Positions 1 through 8,425 of a stretch of DNA of 53,176 bases are shown here, piece by piece. Position numbers and translations under genes: made by a program. The notes beneath the pieces are model-generated. The model was not told the origin of the DNA, did no database searches, and saw only the letters and a program-made list of their open reading frames with translations. The stretch is taken from contig NZ_FNAN01000034.1 of assembly GCF_900101885.1 (NCBI RefSeq), positions 1 to 53,176 of the forward strand. Direction: 5' to 3'. The first letter of the stretch is position 1; each line of letters opens with the position of its first letter. The DNA comes from Dyadobacter soli. GTDB lineage: Bacteria; Bacteroidota; Bacteroidia; Cytophagales; Spirosomataceae.

Positions 1-2
1 TG

Positions 3-284
3 GAGCTCAGTAACATTTTCACGACTACAAAAGAAAAAATATACGGACTGACCAGGCTGGCTAAGTGGCACGAAAAGGTCAGGCAATCCGGCTTCAAATC
101 ATTCAATACCGTTGCCCGCTCGATTGAGAATCACTACAAGACCATTGTTAACTATTTTGATAACAGAAGCACCAATGCATCCGCTGAATCTTTCAATGCG
201 AAGATCAAAGCGTTCAGGGCGCAGTTCAGAGGAGTCAGGAATGTAGAATTCTTCCTTTACCGCCTTACCCAGTTATATGCTTAA
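3..284 (+). CDS. Transposase C-terminal end (ISL3/ISAon1-like), cut by the window start
   Basis: The first 93 codons are an open frame that enters from outside the window and stops at TAA 282-284. The tail carries the pattern NASAESFNAKIKAF followed by QFRGVRNVEFFLYRL, which I recognise as the end of DDE transposases of the ISL3/ISAon1 type common in Bacteroidota (the N of NASAE sits where the last catalytic acidic region lies). It would cut and paste its own insertion sequence. Whether the element is intact cannot be judged because its start lies outside the window. The integrase gene begins about 145 bases downstream. Confidence 0.75.
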   Translation, partial: ELSNIFTTTKEKIYGLTRLAKWHEKVRQSGFKSFNTVARSIENHYKTIVNYFDNRSTNASAESFNAKIKAFRAQFRGVRNVEFFLYRLTQLYA

Positions 285-295
285 TCCAAGGTGCT

Positions 296-317
296 CCACA
301 ACATTTGGTCTTGATCC
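296..317. repeat. Candidate right terminal inverted repeat of the IS
   Basis: Twelve bases after the transposase stop lies CCACAACATTTGG followed by TCTTGATCC, which resembles from memory the ends of ISAon1-like elements. The left end is outside the window, so pairing cannot be verified. Confidence 0.3.
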
Positions 318-429
318 TAACCTGCTTTGCTTACTAAATTAGGTTACCGAATGGACATGTTTGACAGAGGCGATTTTGACCAAGGTTTCTCAAACATCAA
401 TGTTTTTCTAACCTTAAACTGTGAGGATG

Positions 430-1740
430 ATGAATTTCAAACAGAACCTGACTGTACTATTCTGGCTGTACAGACAAAAAGCGAAAGCAGACGGCAAAGC
501 ACCTATTTATGCCAGAATCACAATCGACGGTAAGTACACCGAAATCTCAACGGGCAAGAAAGTAAACCCGGCATCCTGGGACTTGGATGTCAAGCAGGTT
601 ATTGGCTCAGGACTTGAAGTAAAGCTGGCCAACCAGAAACTAGCTCAGTTGCAAACAGACGTCGAACGGATTTTCAACGGCCTTCAAACGCAGTTCTCTG
701 AGGTGACTCCTGCGATGGTCAAGAATGTCTACTTGGGCAAACCTGCGGTCGAGCAGTCTAAGGTAGCCAAACCCGCAGCCAAGAACGAGCTAACCTTGCT
801 GGAAGTCTTCGACGAGTTCATCGCAAAATTTGAGAAGCGGGTAGAACGGGAAAATGCCTCGTATGAGACCTTGAAGCACTGGCGCAGCACCAAAAAGAAG
901 GTGGCCGGTTTCATCAAATATCACTTCGATCGCCAGGACATTCTTTTTTCATCTCTTGGTGACACCTTTGCGGACGACCTCTATGATTATTTGACGCTAC
1001 ATGTTGCCAAACCGTTGGCTGAGGTAACAGCCCGAAAAGAAGTGAAATGGGTGCGTCAGATTGTCAAAATTGGGGTTAAGAAAAAATATATTCCTTCCAA
1101 TCCCATGGAAGGTTTTAAGTGTTCCGGCGGCGATGTGGAGGTCATCCCGCTAGAATTTTGGCAAGTCGAGAAAATTCAGCAAAAGCAGTTTAGCGTTGAT
1201 AGGATTTCAGAGGTTAGGGATGCATTCATTTTTCAGTGCTTCACCGGCTTTGCTTATCAAGACATTTATGACCTCAGCCCCGAAAATGTCGTTCTGGTCG
1301 GGCCTAGAAAAGAACGCTGGCTTGTCAAGCACAGAGGTAAGACAGAGGTTGGTGAAATGGTACCAATTCTGCCGATTGTCGACCAACTGATATCCAAATA
1401 CCAGGGCCATCCCTACTGCCTTGCCAATCGCAAGTTAATCCCGGTGAATAGCAACTACCGATACAACGTGTATTTGAAGGACATTGCCCAGCTTTGCGAA
1501 ATACGCGATGTTAGTGGAGGAATCAGAAGGCTCGATACACACGATGCACGGCATTTCTTCGCAGACATGATGCTAAACAATGGCGTTCCATTGGAAGATG
1601 TCAGCAAAATGCTGGGCCATAAAAGCATCAGGACGACGATGCGTTACTGCCGAGTGAGAAAATCGAGGATTAGCGCGAATGTTGCCCTAGTGAGGAACAA
1701 ATTGTTTACCAAGACCGGTAAGTTTCGACAAGCTTCTTAG
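430..1740 (+). CDS. Tyrosine recombinase / site-specific integrase
   Basis: A Bacteroidetes-type integrase of about 436 residues: an N-terminal arm-binding domain (FWLYRQKAKADGKAPIY near residues 10-30), a SAM-like core-binding domain (about 120-230) and a catalytic domain. Visible catalytic residues with the ATG at 430 as residue 1 are H371-x-x-R374 (HDARHF), H397 (LGHKS) and the nucleophile Y406 (MRYCRV). The place of the first catalytic Arg is taken by Ala275 (CFTGFAYQD), a substitution known for CTnDOT-like integrases. GTG 421 and ATG 427 are alternative starts; 430 gives the usual MNFKQNL beginning. It probably mobilises a genomic island, but no matching att repeat was found and the mobilisation genes are 22 kb away. 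Confidence 0.85.
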   Translation: MNFKQNLTVLFWLYRQKAKADGKAPIYARITIDGKYTEISTGKKVNPASWDLDVKQVIGSGLEVKLANQKLAQLQTDVERIFNGLQTQFSEVTPAMVKNVYLGKPAVEQSKVAKPAAKNELTLLEVFDEFIAKFEKRVERENASYETLKHWRSTKKKVAGFIKYHFDRQDILFSSLGDTFADDLYDYLTLHVAKPLAEVTARKEVKWVRQIVKIGVKKKYIPSNPMEGFKCSGGDVEVIPLEFWQVEKIQQKQFSVDRISEVRDAFIFQCFTGFAYQDIYDLSPENVVLVGPRKERWLVKHRGKTEVGEMVPILPIVDQLISKYQGHPYCLANRKLIPVNSNYRYNVYLKDIAQLCEIRDVSGGIRRLDTHDARHFFADMMLNNGVPLEDVSKMLGHKSIRTTMRYCRVRKSRISANVALVRNKLFTKTGKFRQAS

Positions 1741-1753
1741 GGATTATCACCCG

Positions 1754-1781
1754 GTGCGGTCGGATTCAATTCCGGCCGCAC
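1754..1781. terminator. Strong hairpin after the integrase gene
   Basis: An 11-bp stem (GTGCGGTCGGA with TCCGGCCGCAC, one G-T wobble) closes a 6-base loop 13 bases after the integrase stop. There is no T-run, so it may be a U-less terminator or part of an attachment site. Confidence 0.4.
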
Positions 1782-2015
1782 TTGCCGCAATGCGCGGGTC
1801 ACAGTCGAACGTCCTATGCTTCGAATAAGTCCAACTTTATCTGCTGCTAAGTTCTACACGCCCGTGAACAACAATTCATTGATCTTGAATACCCGCTGAA
1901 AATCTACGGTTACGTAAATCGGACGACTATGGTCTGTTGCTCCAAAGCTTCCCCACGCATCATGAGCGATATCAATCAAGGCCGCAGCTGCATAAAGTCA
2001 GTTATGTCTATACGT

Positions 2016-2438
2016 TTACGTAGCTCTGATCGCAGTAGATGCAGTCCAGTATTTTACGATCAGCTCGATGAGGTCCTTGATTTCATGGTACTCAGACGGT
2101 TTAATAAAAAAGCCTTGGGCTGATTCGCAGTAAGCATCGATGAGATGCTGATGATTTACTGATGTCGTTAAATATAGGTAGGGTACACACTTCAAAGCTA
2201 TATCTGCATTTTTTTTTAATTCAAGCCGCAGTTCTAAACCGGTGAGTCTTGGTAAATTTACATCCGAAAGAATTAGGAAAATTGGTTCCGAAGGGCCATT
2301 TAGGTAGCGTAGAGCGGTATGTCCATCCGGGAAATAAATCCTTTTATTGGGCAAATTGAGCTCTTTAAAAACTTCTTCTAAGACAAACTGGTCATCCGCA
2401 TCGTCCTCGATGACAATAACCATGCCGCTTTTGTCCAT
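2016..2438 (-). CDS. Single-domain response regulator (receiver only)
   Basis: A stand-alone CheY-like receiver of 140 residues with no output domain. Acidic pocket E11-D12-D13, phospho-acceptor D59 (LILSDVNLP), T91 and the conserved lysine K113 (FFIKP) are all present, so it should be phosphorylatable. Such proteins act as phosphate shuttles or sinks for histidine kinases, or bind targets directly. It is clearly paralogous to the regulator at 3690-4127 (shared YLYLT, HVID/HLID, AQGFFIKP). No kinase is adjacent; the broken receiver gene at 2658 is transcribed divergently from it. Confidence 0.85.
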   Translation of the reverse strand: MDKSGMVIVIEDDADDQFVLEEVFKELNLPNKRIYFPDGHTALRYLNGPSEPIFLILSDVNLPRLTGLELRLELKKNADIALKCVPYLYLTTSVNHQHLIDAYCESAQGFFIKPSEYHEIKDLIELIVKYWTASTAIRAT

Positions 2439-2657
2439 GTGCTATGAGGGTTAGAAAATCTACACATCAAAAGAATCGTTCCTCACTGACTATTAATAAG
2501 AAACAAAAAATTTTCCAAAACCGCTTTATCGGTATAATCCAACCCTAGGTTGTGTTCACAGGTATTTTGTTTTTCATCCCAGAGTTCCTCTTTTCTTCAT
2601 CGCAGCAGACGTATCACTGATCAAACCTCTGGGTGTTTATTAACCCGTTCTTTCACG

Positions 2658-3056
2658 ATGGATGATATCCACCGTAATTCGAATAGAAAAAATAAAATCG
2701 TGTTGGTCGACGACAATGAAGATTTAGCGGCTATTCACCCCCTTCATTTAAAACTTCTGAGATTTGAAGTTGCTTTCTGCCATAATGGTAGAAAGTGTCT
2801 GTAACTGGTCGAATCCACTAACCCGGACATTGTCATCCTCGACATTGATATGTCCGGGATGGACGGCTATCAAGTCTGCGACCTTCTACAGGCACATTAG
2901 ATCGGTCGTAACTTCCCTGTCGTGGCATATACGGCCAGGGACGAATACTCTTTAAACCAAGAAAACAAAGCTCATTGCTTTGACACTTACATGCAGAAGG
3001 GAATGAATCACACGAAAATGGTTGACATTATCAATAACGCAATTTATTCGAACTAG
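2658..3056 (+). pseudogene. Receiver-domain response regulator broken by two in-frame stops
   Basis: From ATG 2658 one frame reads as a complete CheY-like receiver of about 132 residues, except for TAA at codon 49 (2802-2804) and TAG at codon 81 (2898-2900). Both sides of each stop remain in the same frame and stay receiver-like: KIVLVDDNEDL at the start, phospho-acceptor D62 in VILDIDMSGMDGY, YTARDE, and a lysine in YMQKGMNH near the end, with a final TAG at 3054. No indel is needed to restore it. The simplest reading is a recently decayed gene; readthrough of both stops is possible but unproven. Confidence 0.75.
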
Positions 3057-3356
3057 CGACGGCTGGACTACTATCTAGGCATTTTTTTCGGATTGTCCCC
3101 CTGTCTATTCGTTTCGTTGGCACGCTCCAAATCCGAACGTGATCGATAACAGCTCTCCACCATATGGAGCAAGGCTGAAATTTTCGCCATTCTGTCTGTT
3201 GCGAATTTATGGCTTGGGCCATACGTTTCAAATTCTACCGTAATAGCCTTACAATTGCATGTAAAGTGGCTAGTGAAAATTTAAGTCAGCTTGCAAATAC
3301 ATATTTTTTCTTTTGTTTAAGATAGTTACAGCCATTTAAGTTTCCTATCTTCCTGA
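3057..3356. other. Gene-free stretch upstream of the 57-aa gene
   Basis: About 300 bases without a convincing gene. The second half is AT-rich and should hold the promoter of the small gene at 3357. No clear TAnnTTTG element was found. Confidence 0.4.
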
Positions 3357-3530
3357 ATGGAAAACAAACATCTAGTAGGGTCGGTGGTCTCGTTGTTAAC
3401 GGATCCCAGGAAGCGGTTGACGGTCAAAAGGTATTTGAAGCGTATTTACTATTGTGAAGAAATTGGCGACAGTGATAAAAAGATGTTGGCCTTTTTTGAA
3501 AGGGAGTTGATCCCTGTTCCATTGAACTGA
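3357..3530 (+). CDS. Small unrecognised protein, 57 aa
   Basis: ATG 3357 to TGA 3528-3530 encodes a basic N-terminal half (LLTDPRKRLTVKRYLKRIYY) and an acidic-to-mixed C-terminal half (CEEIGDSDKKMLAFFEREL). It has no signal peptide or membrane segment. It is judged real because of its own spacing, composition and a well-formed terminator 24 bases after the stop. I do not recognise the family; the basic helix could bind nucleic acid, but that is only an inference. Its neighbours on both sides are receiver-only response regulators. Confidence 0.55.
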   Translation: MENKHLVGSVVSLLTDPRKRLTVKRYLKRIYYCEEIGDSDKKMLAFFERELIPVPLN

Positions 3531-3553
3531 TCGATTGAATAAGACGGTGTTCA

Positions 3554-3590
3554 GTGAGCCCAAATGCGATGTGCTAGGGCTCGCTTTTTA
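3554..3590 (+). terminator. Rho-independent terminator
   Basis: Stem GTGAGCCC/GGGCTCGC (8 bp, one wobble) with a 15-base loop, followed by TTTTTA. It ends the transcript of the 57-aa gene. Confidence 0.7.
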
Positions 3591-3689
3591 TTTCCTGCTG
3601 GCCGTCTGCCTATGACCTAGCCTTTCGAGCATCTTAATCTGTGGTTTGGTTTTTGCCTTAGAAGGCAACCCATTAAACCACTATCCATA

Positions 3690-4127
3690 ATGAATATAGA
3701 CGGAGAAATCATTATTATTGAAGATGACGAAGAAGATAGAAACGTGCTTGAATACGTATTTGAAAAGCTAGGCTATTCCAATAGAAGGGCCTATTTTGAG
3801 GACGGAGCGTCGGCATTAGCATATCTGGAAGCCCCATATCCCGAGCCTTTCCTGATATTATCTGACATCGATCTTCCATATATGGATGGTGCCGACCTTA
3901 ACACCCAGCTAAGTACCGACACCGAAATAAGGCGAACAGGTATCCCATACCTTTACCTGACGAATGGGTCAACTCACAAGCATGTCATCGATGCGTATAG
4001 CAAATTGGCACAGGGCTTCTTCATTAAGCCCAATTCTCCAAAGGAGCTTATTTCGACACTAAAAGCCATTATCGATTATTGGCTGGTATGTGCTATCCCT
4101 TCTGAATCCCAGCGATCGGCGTGGTGA
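3690..4127 (+). CDS. Single-domain response regulator (receiver only)
   Basis: A receiver-only protein of 145 residues: acidic pocket E11-D12-D13, phospho-acceptor D59 (LILSDIDLPYMDG), T91 and K113 (FFIKP). It has no output domain and a short polar tail. It is a close paralogue of the regulator at 2016-2438 on the other strand, with the same lengths between key residues, so the two probably arose by duplication. With the broken receiver at 2658 this makes three small receivers within 2.2 kb and no kinase nearby, suggesting that they serve a kinase encoded elsewhere. Confidence 0.85.
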   Translation: MNIDGEIIIIEDDEEDRNVLEYVFEKLGYSNRRAYFEDGASALAYLEAPYPEPFLILSDIDLPYMDGADLNTQLSTDTEIRRTGIPYLYLTNGSTHKHVIDAYSKLAQGFFIKPNSPKELISTLKAIIDYWLVCAIPSESQRSAW

Positions 4128-4163
4128 TAGCTGTTAGGTATCCAATCCATGCCCATCTACTGG

Positions 4164-4613
4164 TCAACTATAAATTACCAGCGCGTGCGGAGGGATAGTT
4201 AGTCGGATCGCCTTGCCGTTTCTTACTTCAATATTTAATTCGGCCGGACTTAAATCGGATGCAAACAGGCATTTCATCGAGCTGTCTACCGGGTGCATTA
4301 CATCATCGACAGTAACATATACACAAGCGTATTTTTCCTGGTCCAAATTCATAGCACACAGTATTTCATGGTCGCCTGAGATCCGCGACCACGCAATCAC
4401 CTGTTTATCGCCGGTTTGCTCATCCGGATAGCTAAATGTGATTCCATTCCGTGATGTAGACCGGAGAAAAAAGGTGCCGGATATCAAAGCAGGATACCTC
4501 TGAACCAGGCTGTCAAGCCGCTCTATATGCGAAGACCGCAATTTTTCCAGACAGTGCTCGCGAGCTCCCAAAAAGTCGGGATTTAAATGGATGTCAAGCA
4601 GGTTTTGCATCAC
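4164..4613 (-). CDS. Detached C-terminal beta-domain resembling GH13 alpha-amylases
   Basis: A 149-residue frame. Residues about 20-70 (KLRSSHIERLDSLVQRYPAL, then FSYPDEQTGDKQVIAWSRI) and 75-149 (GDHEILCAMNLD, VTVDDVMHP, IRLTIPPHALVIYS) resemble the last helix and C-terminal Greek-key domain of family 13 alpha-amylases. The catalytic barrel is absent, and the region upstream up to the cold-shock gene holds no trace of it. Either this is the surviving tail of a deleted amylase with a fortuitous start, or a stand-alone domain protein. It has no signal peptide. Family assignment is from residue pattern only. Confidence 0.5.
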   Translation of the reverse strand: MMQNLLDIHLNPDFLGAREHCLEKLRSSHIERLDSLVQRYPALISGTFFLRSTSRNGITFSYPDEQTGDKQVIAWSRISGDHEILCAMNLDQEKYACVYVTVDDVMHPVDSSMKCLFASDLSPAELNIEVRNGKAIRLTIPPHALVIYS

Positions 4614-4719
4614 AAAAGTCAGGTTTAATAAAACGTCTGTTGAAGGTAGTCAATTTCGAGTAGAATAAAATATTATTCTAAATACTTCCAAAAACATTTT
4701 TATTGTCGAAATTTTATTT

Positions 4720-4727
4720 TACATTTG
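4720..4727 (+). promoter_or_regulatory. -7 promoter element of the cold-shock gene
   Basis: TACATTTG fits the Bacteroidetes TAnnTTTG -7 consensus and sits 22 bases before the ATG at 4750. A good -33 TTG at the usual spacing is not obvious. Confidence 0.45.
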
Positions 4728-4749
4728 ATAAATATTTTAAAATAAAGTT

Positions 4750-4941
4750 ATGAATAGAGGAACGGTTAAGTTTTTTAATGATACCAAAGGTTTTGGTTTC
4801 ATTGCTCCGGAAAATGGCGGAGATGACATTTTTGTACACACCACAGGTCTTAATGATGATATCCGTGAGAATGACAGTGTGTCTTACGAAGTTGAAGAAG
4901 GTAGAAAAGGCCTGAACGCAGTTAATGTAACCATTATCTAA
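4750..4941 (+). CDS. cspA: Cold-shock protein (CspA family)
   Basis: At 63 residues it spans a full cold-shock domain: GTVKFFN near the start, RNP1-like KGFGFI (about residues 13-18) and RNP2-like DIFVH (26-30). It binds single-stranded RNA and DNA and acts as an RNA chaperone in the cytoplasm. Its own promoter element and a strong terminator 25 bases after the stop indicate a single-gene transcript. The start is set by the conserved MNRGTVKFF beginning. Confidence 0.93.
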   Translation: MNRGTVKFFNDTKGFGFIAPENGGDDIFVHTTGLNDDIRENDSVSYEVEEGRKGLNAVNVTII

Positions 4942-4966
4942 GCGCTCAAATACATACAAAGCAATA

Positions 4967-4993
4967 AAATCCTCCCGGTGCGGAGGATTTTTT
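4967..4993 (+). terminator. Rho-independent terminator
   Basis: AAATCCTCC / GGAGGATTT (9-bp perfect stem, 6-base loop) followed by TTT, downstream of the cold-shock gene. Confidence 0.85.
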
Positions 4994-5009
4994 GTTTTAG
5001 CCCATATAG

Positions 5010-5936
5010 ATGAAATCCACTATCCCGAAATACCCGAGATCGTTATGGCGAACAATAGCGCAGCTATTAACAGATCTGCCAGCCACCATTTTGAGTAAAT
5101 CGCTGCTTTGCCTGACCTCACTCCTTTCTATTTTACTTTCCTTATTGCTTCGGTTTGTACTGCAATACCGGAAAACAGTGATCCGTAAAAATCTCACAAG
5201 TTCTTTCCCCACCAAATCGGCCGGGGAGATCCGCAAGCTGATGAGCGCATATTACCGGCACATGAGCGATCTGTTGCTCGAACCTTTTTTGTTTTATCTG
5301 GCGCCCGAAAGACTTAGAAAGCGCCTGGCGAGGTATATCAATCCGGAAGTTCTGGAATCGCTCCATGCCGACCAGCGACCGGTAATAGTCTTCGCGTCGC
5401 ATTATGGAAACTGGGAATACCTGATTAATCTTCCGCAAGTGACAGACTATCCGGTCTACACAGCGTACTCGCCGATCAAAAATGGTTTGCTCGACAGGAT
5501 GATGATCGGGTTGCGTTCGTTCCTGGGAGTCAAACTTATTCCCAAGAAGGGATTTTACCGGCAAGCGTTGTCGCTGTTGCGCCAAACGGCTATCCCTAAT
5601 TTACTGGTGGTCATCGCCGATCAGCGGCCAGCGCCTGGCAGCGACAAATTTCATATTTCATTCCTGGACCAGGAGACTGCCGTTCAGACGGGAGGAGAAC
5701 GGATGGCGGCTTCATCGCAGGCGGCAGTCGTGTACGTCGAATCTCAAAAAAGGTCTCGTTTCAGCTACGAGTTCACATTTCGGCTGATGGAGCATCCTGA
5801 CCGGTCAACGCCCTTGAGCATTACAAAATCCTACTACCATTTTCTGGAAAGTAGCATCAGTCGCGCGCCATCTTACTGGCTATGGTCACATAACCGGTGG
5901 AAAATTCCGGCGGCTGGTGCTATCCATTCATCTTAA
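5010..5936 (+). CDS. Lipid A biosynthesis acyltransferase family protein (LpxL/HtrB-like)
   Basis: A 308-residue member of the lysophospholipid/lipid A acyltransferase family. A hydrophobic N-terminal segment (about residues 28-50) anchors it in the inner membrane. The catalytic H-x4-D/E motif is SHYGNWE (H131, E136), followed by QRPAPGS and, near the end, YWLWSHNRWK, typical of LpxL/LpxM homologues. It would transfer an acyl chain from acyl-ACP to a lipid A precursor or related lipid. It is followed only 9 bases later by the GH130 gene on the same strand, so they are likely co-transcribed. Confidence 0.88.
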   Translation: MKSTIPKYPRSLWRTIAQLLTDLPATILSKSLLCLTSLLSILLSLLLRFVLQYRKTVIRKNLTSSFPTKSAGEIRKLMSAYYRHMSDLLLEPFLFYLAPERLRKRLARYINPEVLESLHADQRPVIVFASHYGNWEYLINLPQVTDYPVYTAYSPIKNGLLDRMMIGLRSFLGVKLIPKKGFYRQALSLLRQTAIPNLLVVIADQRPAPGSDKFHISFLDQETAVQTGGERMAASSQAAVVYVESQKRSRFSYEFTFRLMEHPDRSTPLSITKSYYHFLESSISRAPSYWLWSHNRWKIPAAGAIHSS

Positions 5937-5945
5937 ATATTGATC

Positions 5946-7418
5946 ATGGCCGCACATCTCATTCGGAAAGACACCATTTTTCAACCTGATTCAAGCCGGG
6001 TCATTGCGCGATTTCTATACAATGGCGAGGATAGGAGTAAAGAACTGATATCGATTATTCTCGCTCTCGACACAGGCACCCAGATACGGCAGCTGAACAA
6101 CGTTCTGAGAAAGTACGCGAAACGGCACCGGAATATCCTCAAAGTATTCGAACGGCATTTTCGAAAGCTAGAAGTCCTGCTCAAAGCCATGCAAATAGAT
6201 CCGCAGGACCTGGAAACGAACCAGCGTTTGCTAATCGGTGCTTATTTTACGATGGAATACTCTATTGAGGCAGCCGCCTTTTTCAATCCGTCCATCGTAG
6301 CCGATCCCGACCAGTCCGACGTGGAACTGGGCGAAACGCGCGTGATCCTCAGCTTTCGGGCTACGGGGGAAGGGCATATATCGTCTATTGTGTTCCGTTC
6401 GGCACTCATTGACGAAAACAATGATATTGTCATCGAGACACCTGGCCGGTTACTCGACTCTCCCGAGCATGTGCGTAACCACATTTATAAGAAAAAGTCA
6501 TTTCTGTCAAAATTGGGCGAAATGCAGGATTTGGATAATCTTGCTTACGCCACTTTGGAAGGGAAGCTGACGGAGACTTTTACTTACGAAGAGCTTAAAC
6601 GGTATGTGGAAGAAACCAGCAGGATGGCCGGAATGGATATCGCCGGCGCGGTGTTTCTCCGCGAGGTAATGTGGCTGGCCTCCTCGCACTACGAAATGGA
6701 TTTCTCCCTGGATACCGACATTTCGGAACGTGTGATCTTTCCCATCGCCGATACTGAAAAAAGAGGTATCGAAGATGCAAGGTTCGTTTGTTTTACCGAT
6801 GACAAGCAAGAGCGCACCTACTATGCTACCTACACCGCATACGATGGCGTCAATATTCTGCCCAAGCTATTGAAAACCAGGGATTTTTATCATTTCAAAG
6901 TACTGCCGCTTCACGGAGAGATTGCTCAGAACAAGGGAATGGCACTTTTTCCACGCAAGATCAACGGTAAATACGCGATGCTTTGCCGTATCGACGGCGT
7001 GAACAATTACATTGCCTATTCGGAAAATATCAGCGTTTGGCGGAAAGCTGTTTTGATCCAGACACCCAAATTTCCTTGGGAATTCGTCCAAATTGGAAAT
7101 TGTGGCTCGCCGGTAGAAACCCGGGCCGGATGGCTGGTATTGACCCACGGAGTCGGCCCGATGCGCGAGTACGTGCTAGGTGCCTCCCTGTTTGAACTGG
7201 AAAATCCTGAAAATGAAATAGGACGCCTGAATAACCCCCTGCTGATCCCTAATGCAAGCGAGCGCGACGGTTATGTACCGAATGTAGTGTATTCCTGCGG
7301 CGCGTTTGTGCACAATCAGAGTCTGATTATTCCATATGCCACTTCCGACTACGCTTCTACCTATGCCGTGGTCAATCTGGAAGAATTGTTGGAAGACCTT
7401 CTCAGTGACAAATGTTAA
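5946..7418 (+). CDS. GH130-type beta-mannoside phosphorylase/glycosidase
   Basis: A 490-residue protein with an N-terminal helical part (about 1-115) and a five-bladed propeller domain of family GH130. Family signatures are KRGIEDARFV (D277), ALFPRKINGKYAMLCRID, GNCGSPVETRAGWLVLTHGVG and PNVVYSCGAFV. GH130 enzymes reversibly phosphorolyse beta-mannosides to mannose-1-phosphate; which linkage is used cannot be told. It lies next to two GT4 transferases running toward it and ends inside the first one (4-base overlap of 3' ends). ATG 5946 is preferred over TTG 5940. The grouping suggests synthesis and turnover of an intracellular mannoside reserve, which is an inference. Confidence 0.82.
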   Translation: MAAHLIRKDTIFQPDSSRVIARFLYNGEDRSKELISIILALDTGTQIRQLNNVLRKYAKRHRNILKVFERHFRKLEVLLKAMQIDPQDLETNQRLLIGAYFTMEYSIEAAAFFNPSIVADPDQSDVELGETRVILSFRATGEGHISSIVFRSALIDENNDIVIETPGRLLDSPEHVRNHIYKKKSFLSKLGEMQDLDNLAYATLEGKLTETFTYEELKRYVEETSRMAGMDIAGAVFLREVMWLASSHYEMDFSLDTDISERVIFPIADTEKRGIEDARFVCFTDDKQERTYYATYTAYDGVNILPKLLKTRDFYHFKVLPLHGEIAQNKGMALFPRKINGKYAMLCRIDGVNNYIAYSENISVWRKAVLIQTPKFPWEFVQIGNCGSPVETRAGWLVLTHGVGPMREYVLGASLFELENPENEIGRLNNPLLIPNASERDGYVPNVVYSCGAFVHNQSLIIPYATSDYASTYAVVNLEELLEDLLSDKC

Positions 7419-8425
7419 CGACAAAGAATTTCTTCATACACTTTCATGTAATTGTCAACCATCTTTTCTTTCGAAAACATCGCTTTCGCCCATTGGCGGC
7501 ATTCCTGCCTATCGAGCCGTGCCACATTTGTCACAGCCTGAACAGCTTCACCGATTGTATGGACCAGGAACCCGGTTTTGCCGTCGACGATCAGCTCGCA
7601 CATCGAGCCACGGTTGAAGGCGATTACCGGCGTGCCGCAAAACATCGATTCGGCGACACTTAAACCGAAGGGTTCGTTGAACTGAATCGGATGAAGTAGC
7701 GCGAGCGCTTTTCCCAGCAATGTTTTGCGCTCGGATGGCCCGACGTTTCCAATGTAAAAGACCGATCTTTCGTCAATGCAGGGCTTAATCTTTTGTTCAA
7801 AATAGGCATCGTCCTGAATCAGCCCCGCGATCAACAGTACCTTCCCGGACTCCCGGGCTATCTGAATCGCTTCCAGCGTTCCCTTCTCTGGATGGATACG
7901 CCCGAAAAACAGCAGATAGTCTTGCGGGGTTTTCTCGAAAGGGAAATCCTTGCCGTCTACACCGTTATATACTGTTGCAATGTAGTCCAATTCATCGCTA
8001 CGATCGGCATTGCTGATAGATGCGTAAAAGCATGATCCGTTATACTTCCGGTAGACGTCCCGGATTTTCGGGGATGAGAATCCATGGATCGTCGTCAGCA
8101 TCGGGGCGCGGATCAATTTGGAGTAGGTTAATGGGAGAAAATCGAAATGATTGTGTATCAGATCAAACCGCGAAGCATTTTCCATTAGATGGCTGATGTG
8201 CAAACATTCGGCCACCTTTGGGTCTATGTTTCTGTCTTCCGCATAGGGAGCATGTGAAGTGCCTTCCAGTTTTGCCGTGGTCACCGAATCGGTTGTGGCA
8301 AAAAGCGTTACATCTACGCCCTTCTCCACGAGCCCCTCCGTCAGATAGGAAGCCACTTGCTCCCACGGCCCATATTGCCGGGGTGGCGTACGCCATGCGA
8401 TCGACGATAGGATGGCCACTCTCAT
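7415..8425 (-). CDS. Glycosyltransferase family 4
   Basis: A 336-residue GT-B fold enzyme: N-terminal Rossmann half beginning MRVAILSS with the acceptor-side motif HNHFDFLPL, and a donor-binding half with FFGRIHPEKG (about residues 170-182) and the EPFGLSVAE E-x7-E motif of retaining GT4 enzymes. It would transfer a hexose from a nucleotide sugar. It overlaps the following minus-strand upstream gene by 4 bases (8422-8425), so the two glycosyltransferases are translationally coupled, and its 3' end overlaps the convergent GH130 gene. No signal peptide; cytoplasmic. Confidence 0.88.
   Translation of the reverse strand: MRVAILSSIAWRTPPRQYGPWEQVASYLTEGLVEKGVDVTLFATTDSVTTAKLEGTSHAPYAEDRNIDPKVAECLHISHLMENASRFDLIHNHFDFLPLTYSKLIRAPMLTTIHGFSSPKIRDVYRKYNGSCFYASISNADRSDELDYIATVYNGVDGKDFPFEKTPQDYLLFFGRIHPEKGTLEAIQIARESGKVLLIAGLIQDDAYFEQKIKPCIDERSVFYIGNVGPSERKTLLGKALALLHPIQFNEPFGLSVAESMFCGTPVIAFNRGSMCELIVDGKTGFLVHTIGEAVQAVTNVARLDRQECRQWAKAMFSKEKMVDNYMKVYEEILCR

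Noticed and set aside
327..533. 68-codon plus-strand frame overlapping the integrase start
   Set aside because: Mostly overlaps the integrase in another frame and has no protein-like pattern.
1754..1781. tRNA 3' end as integrase attachment site
   Set aside because: The TTCAAT loop recalls a T-arm, but the stem is 11 bp with a 6-base loop and no acceptor or anticodon arm can be folded around it.
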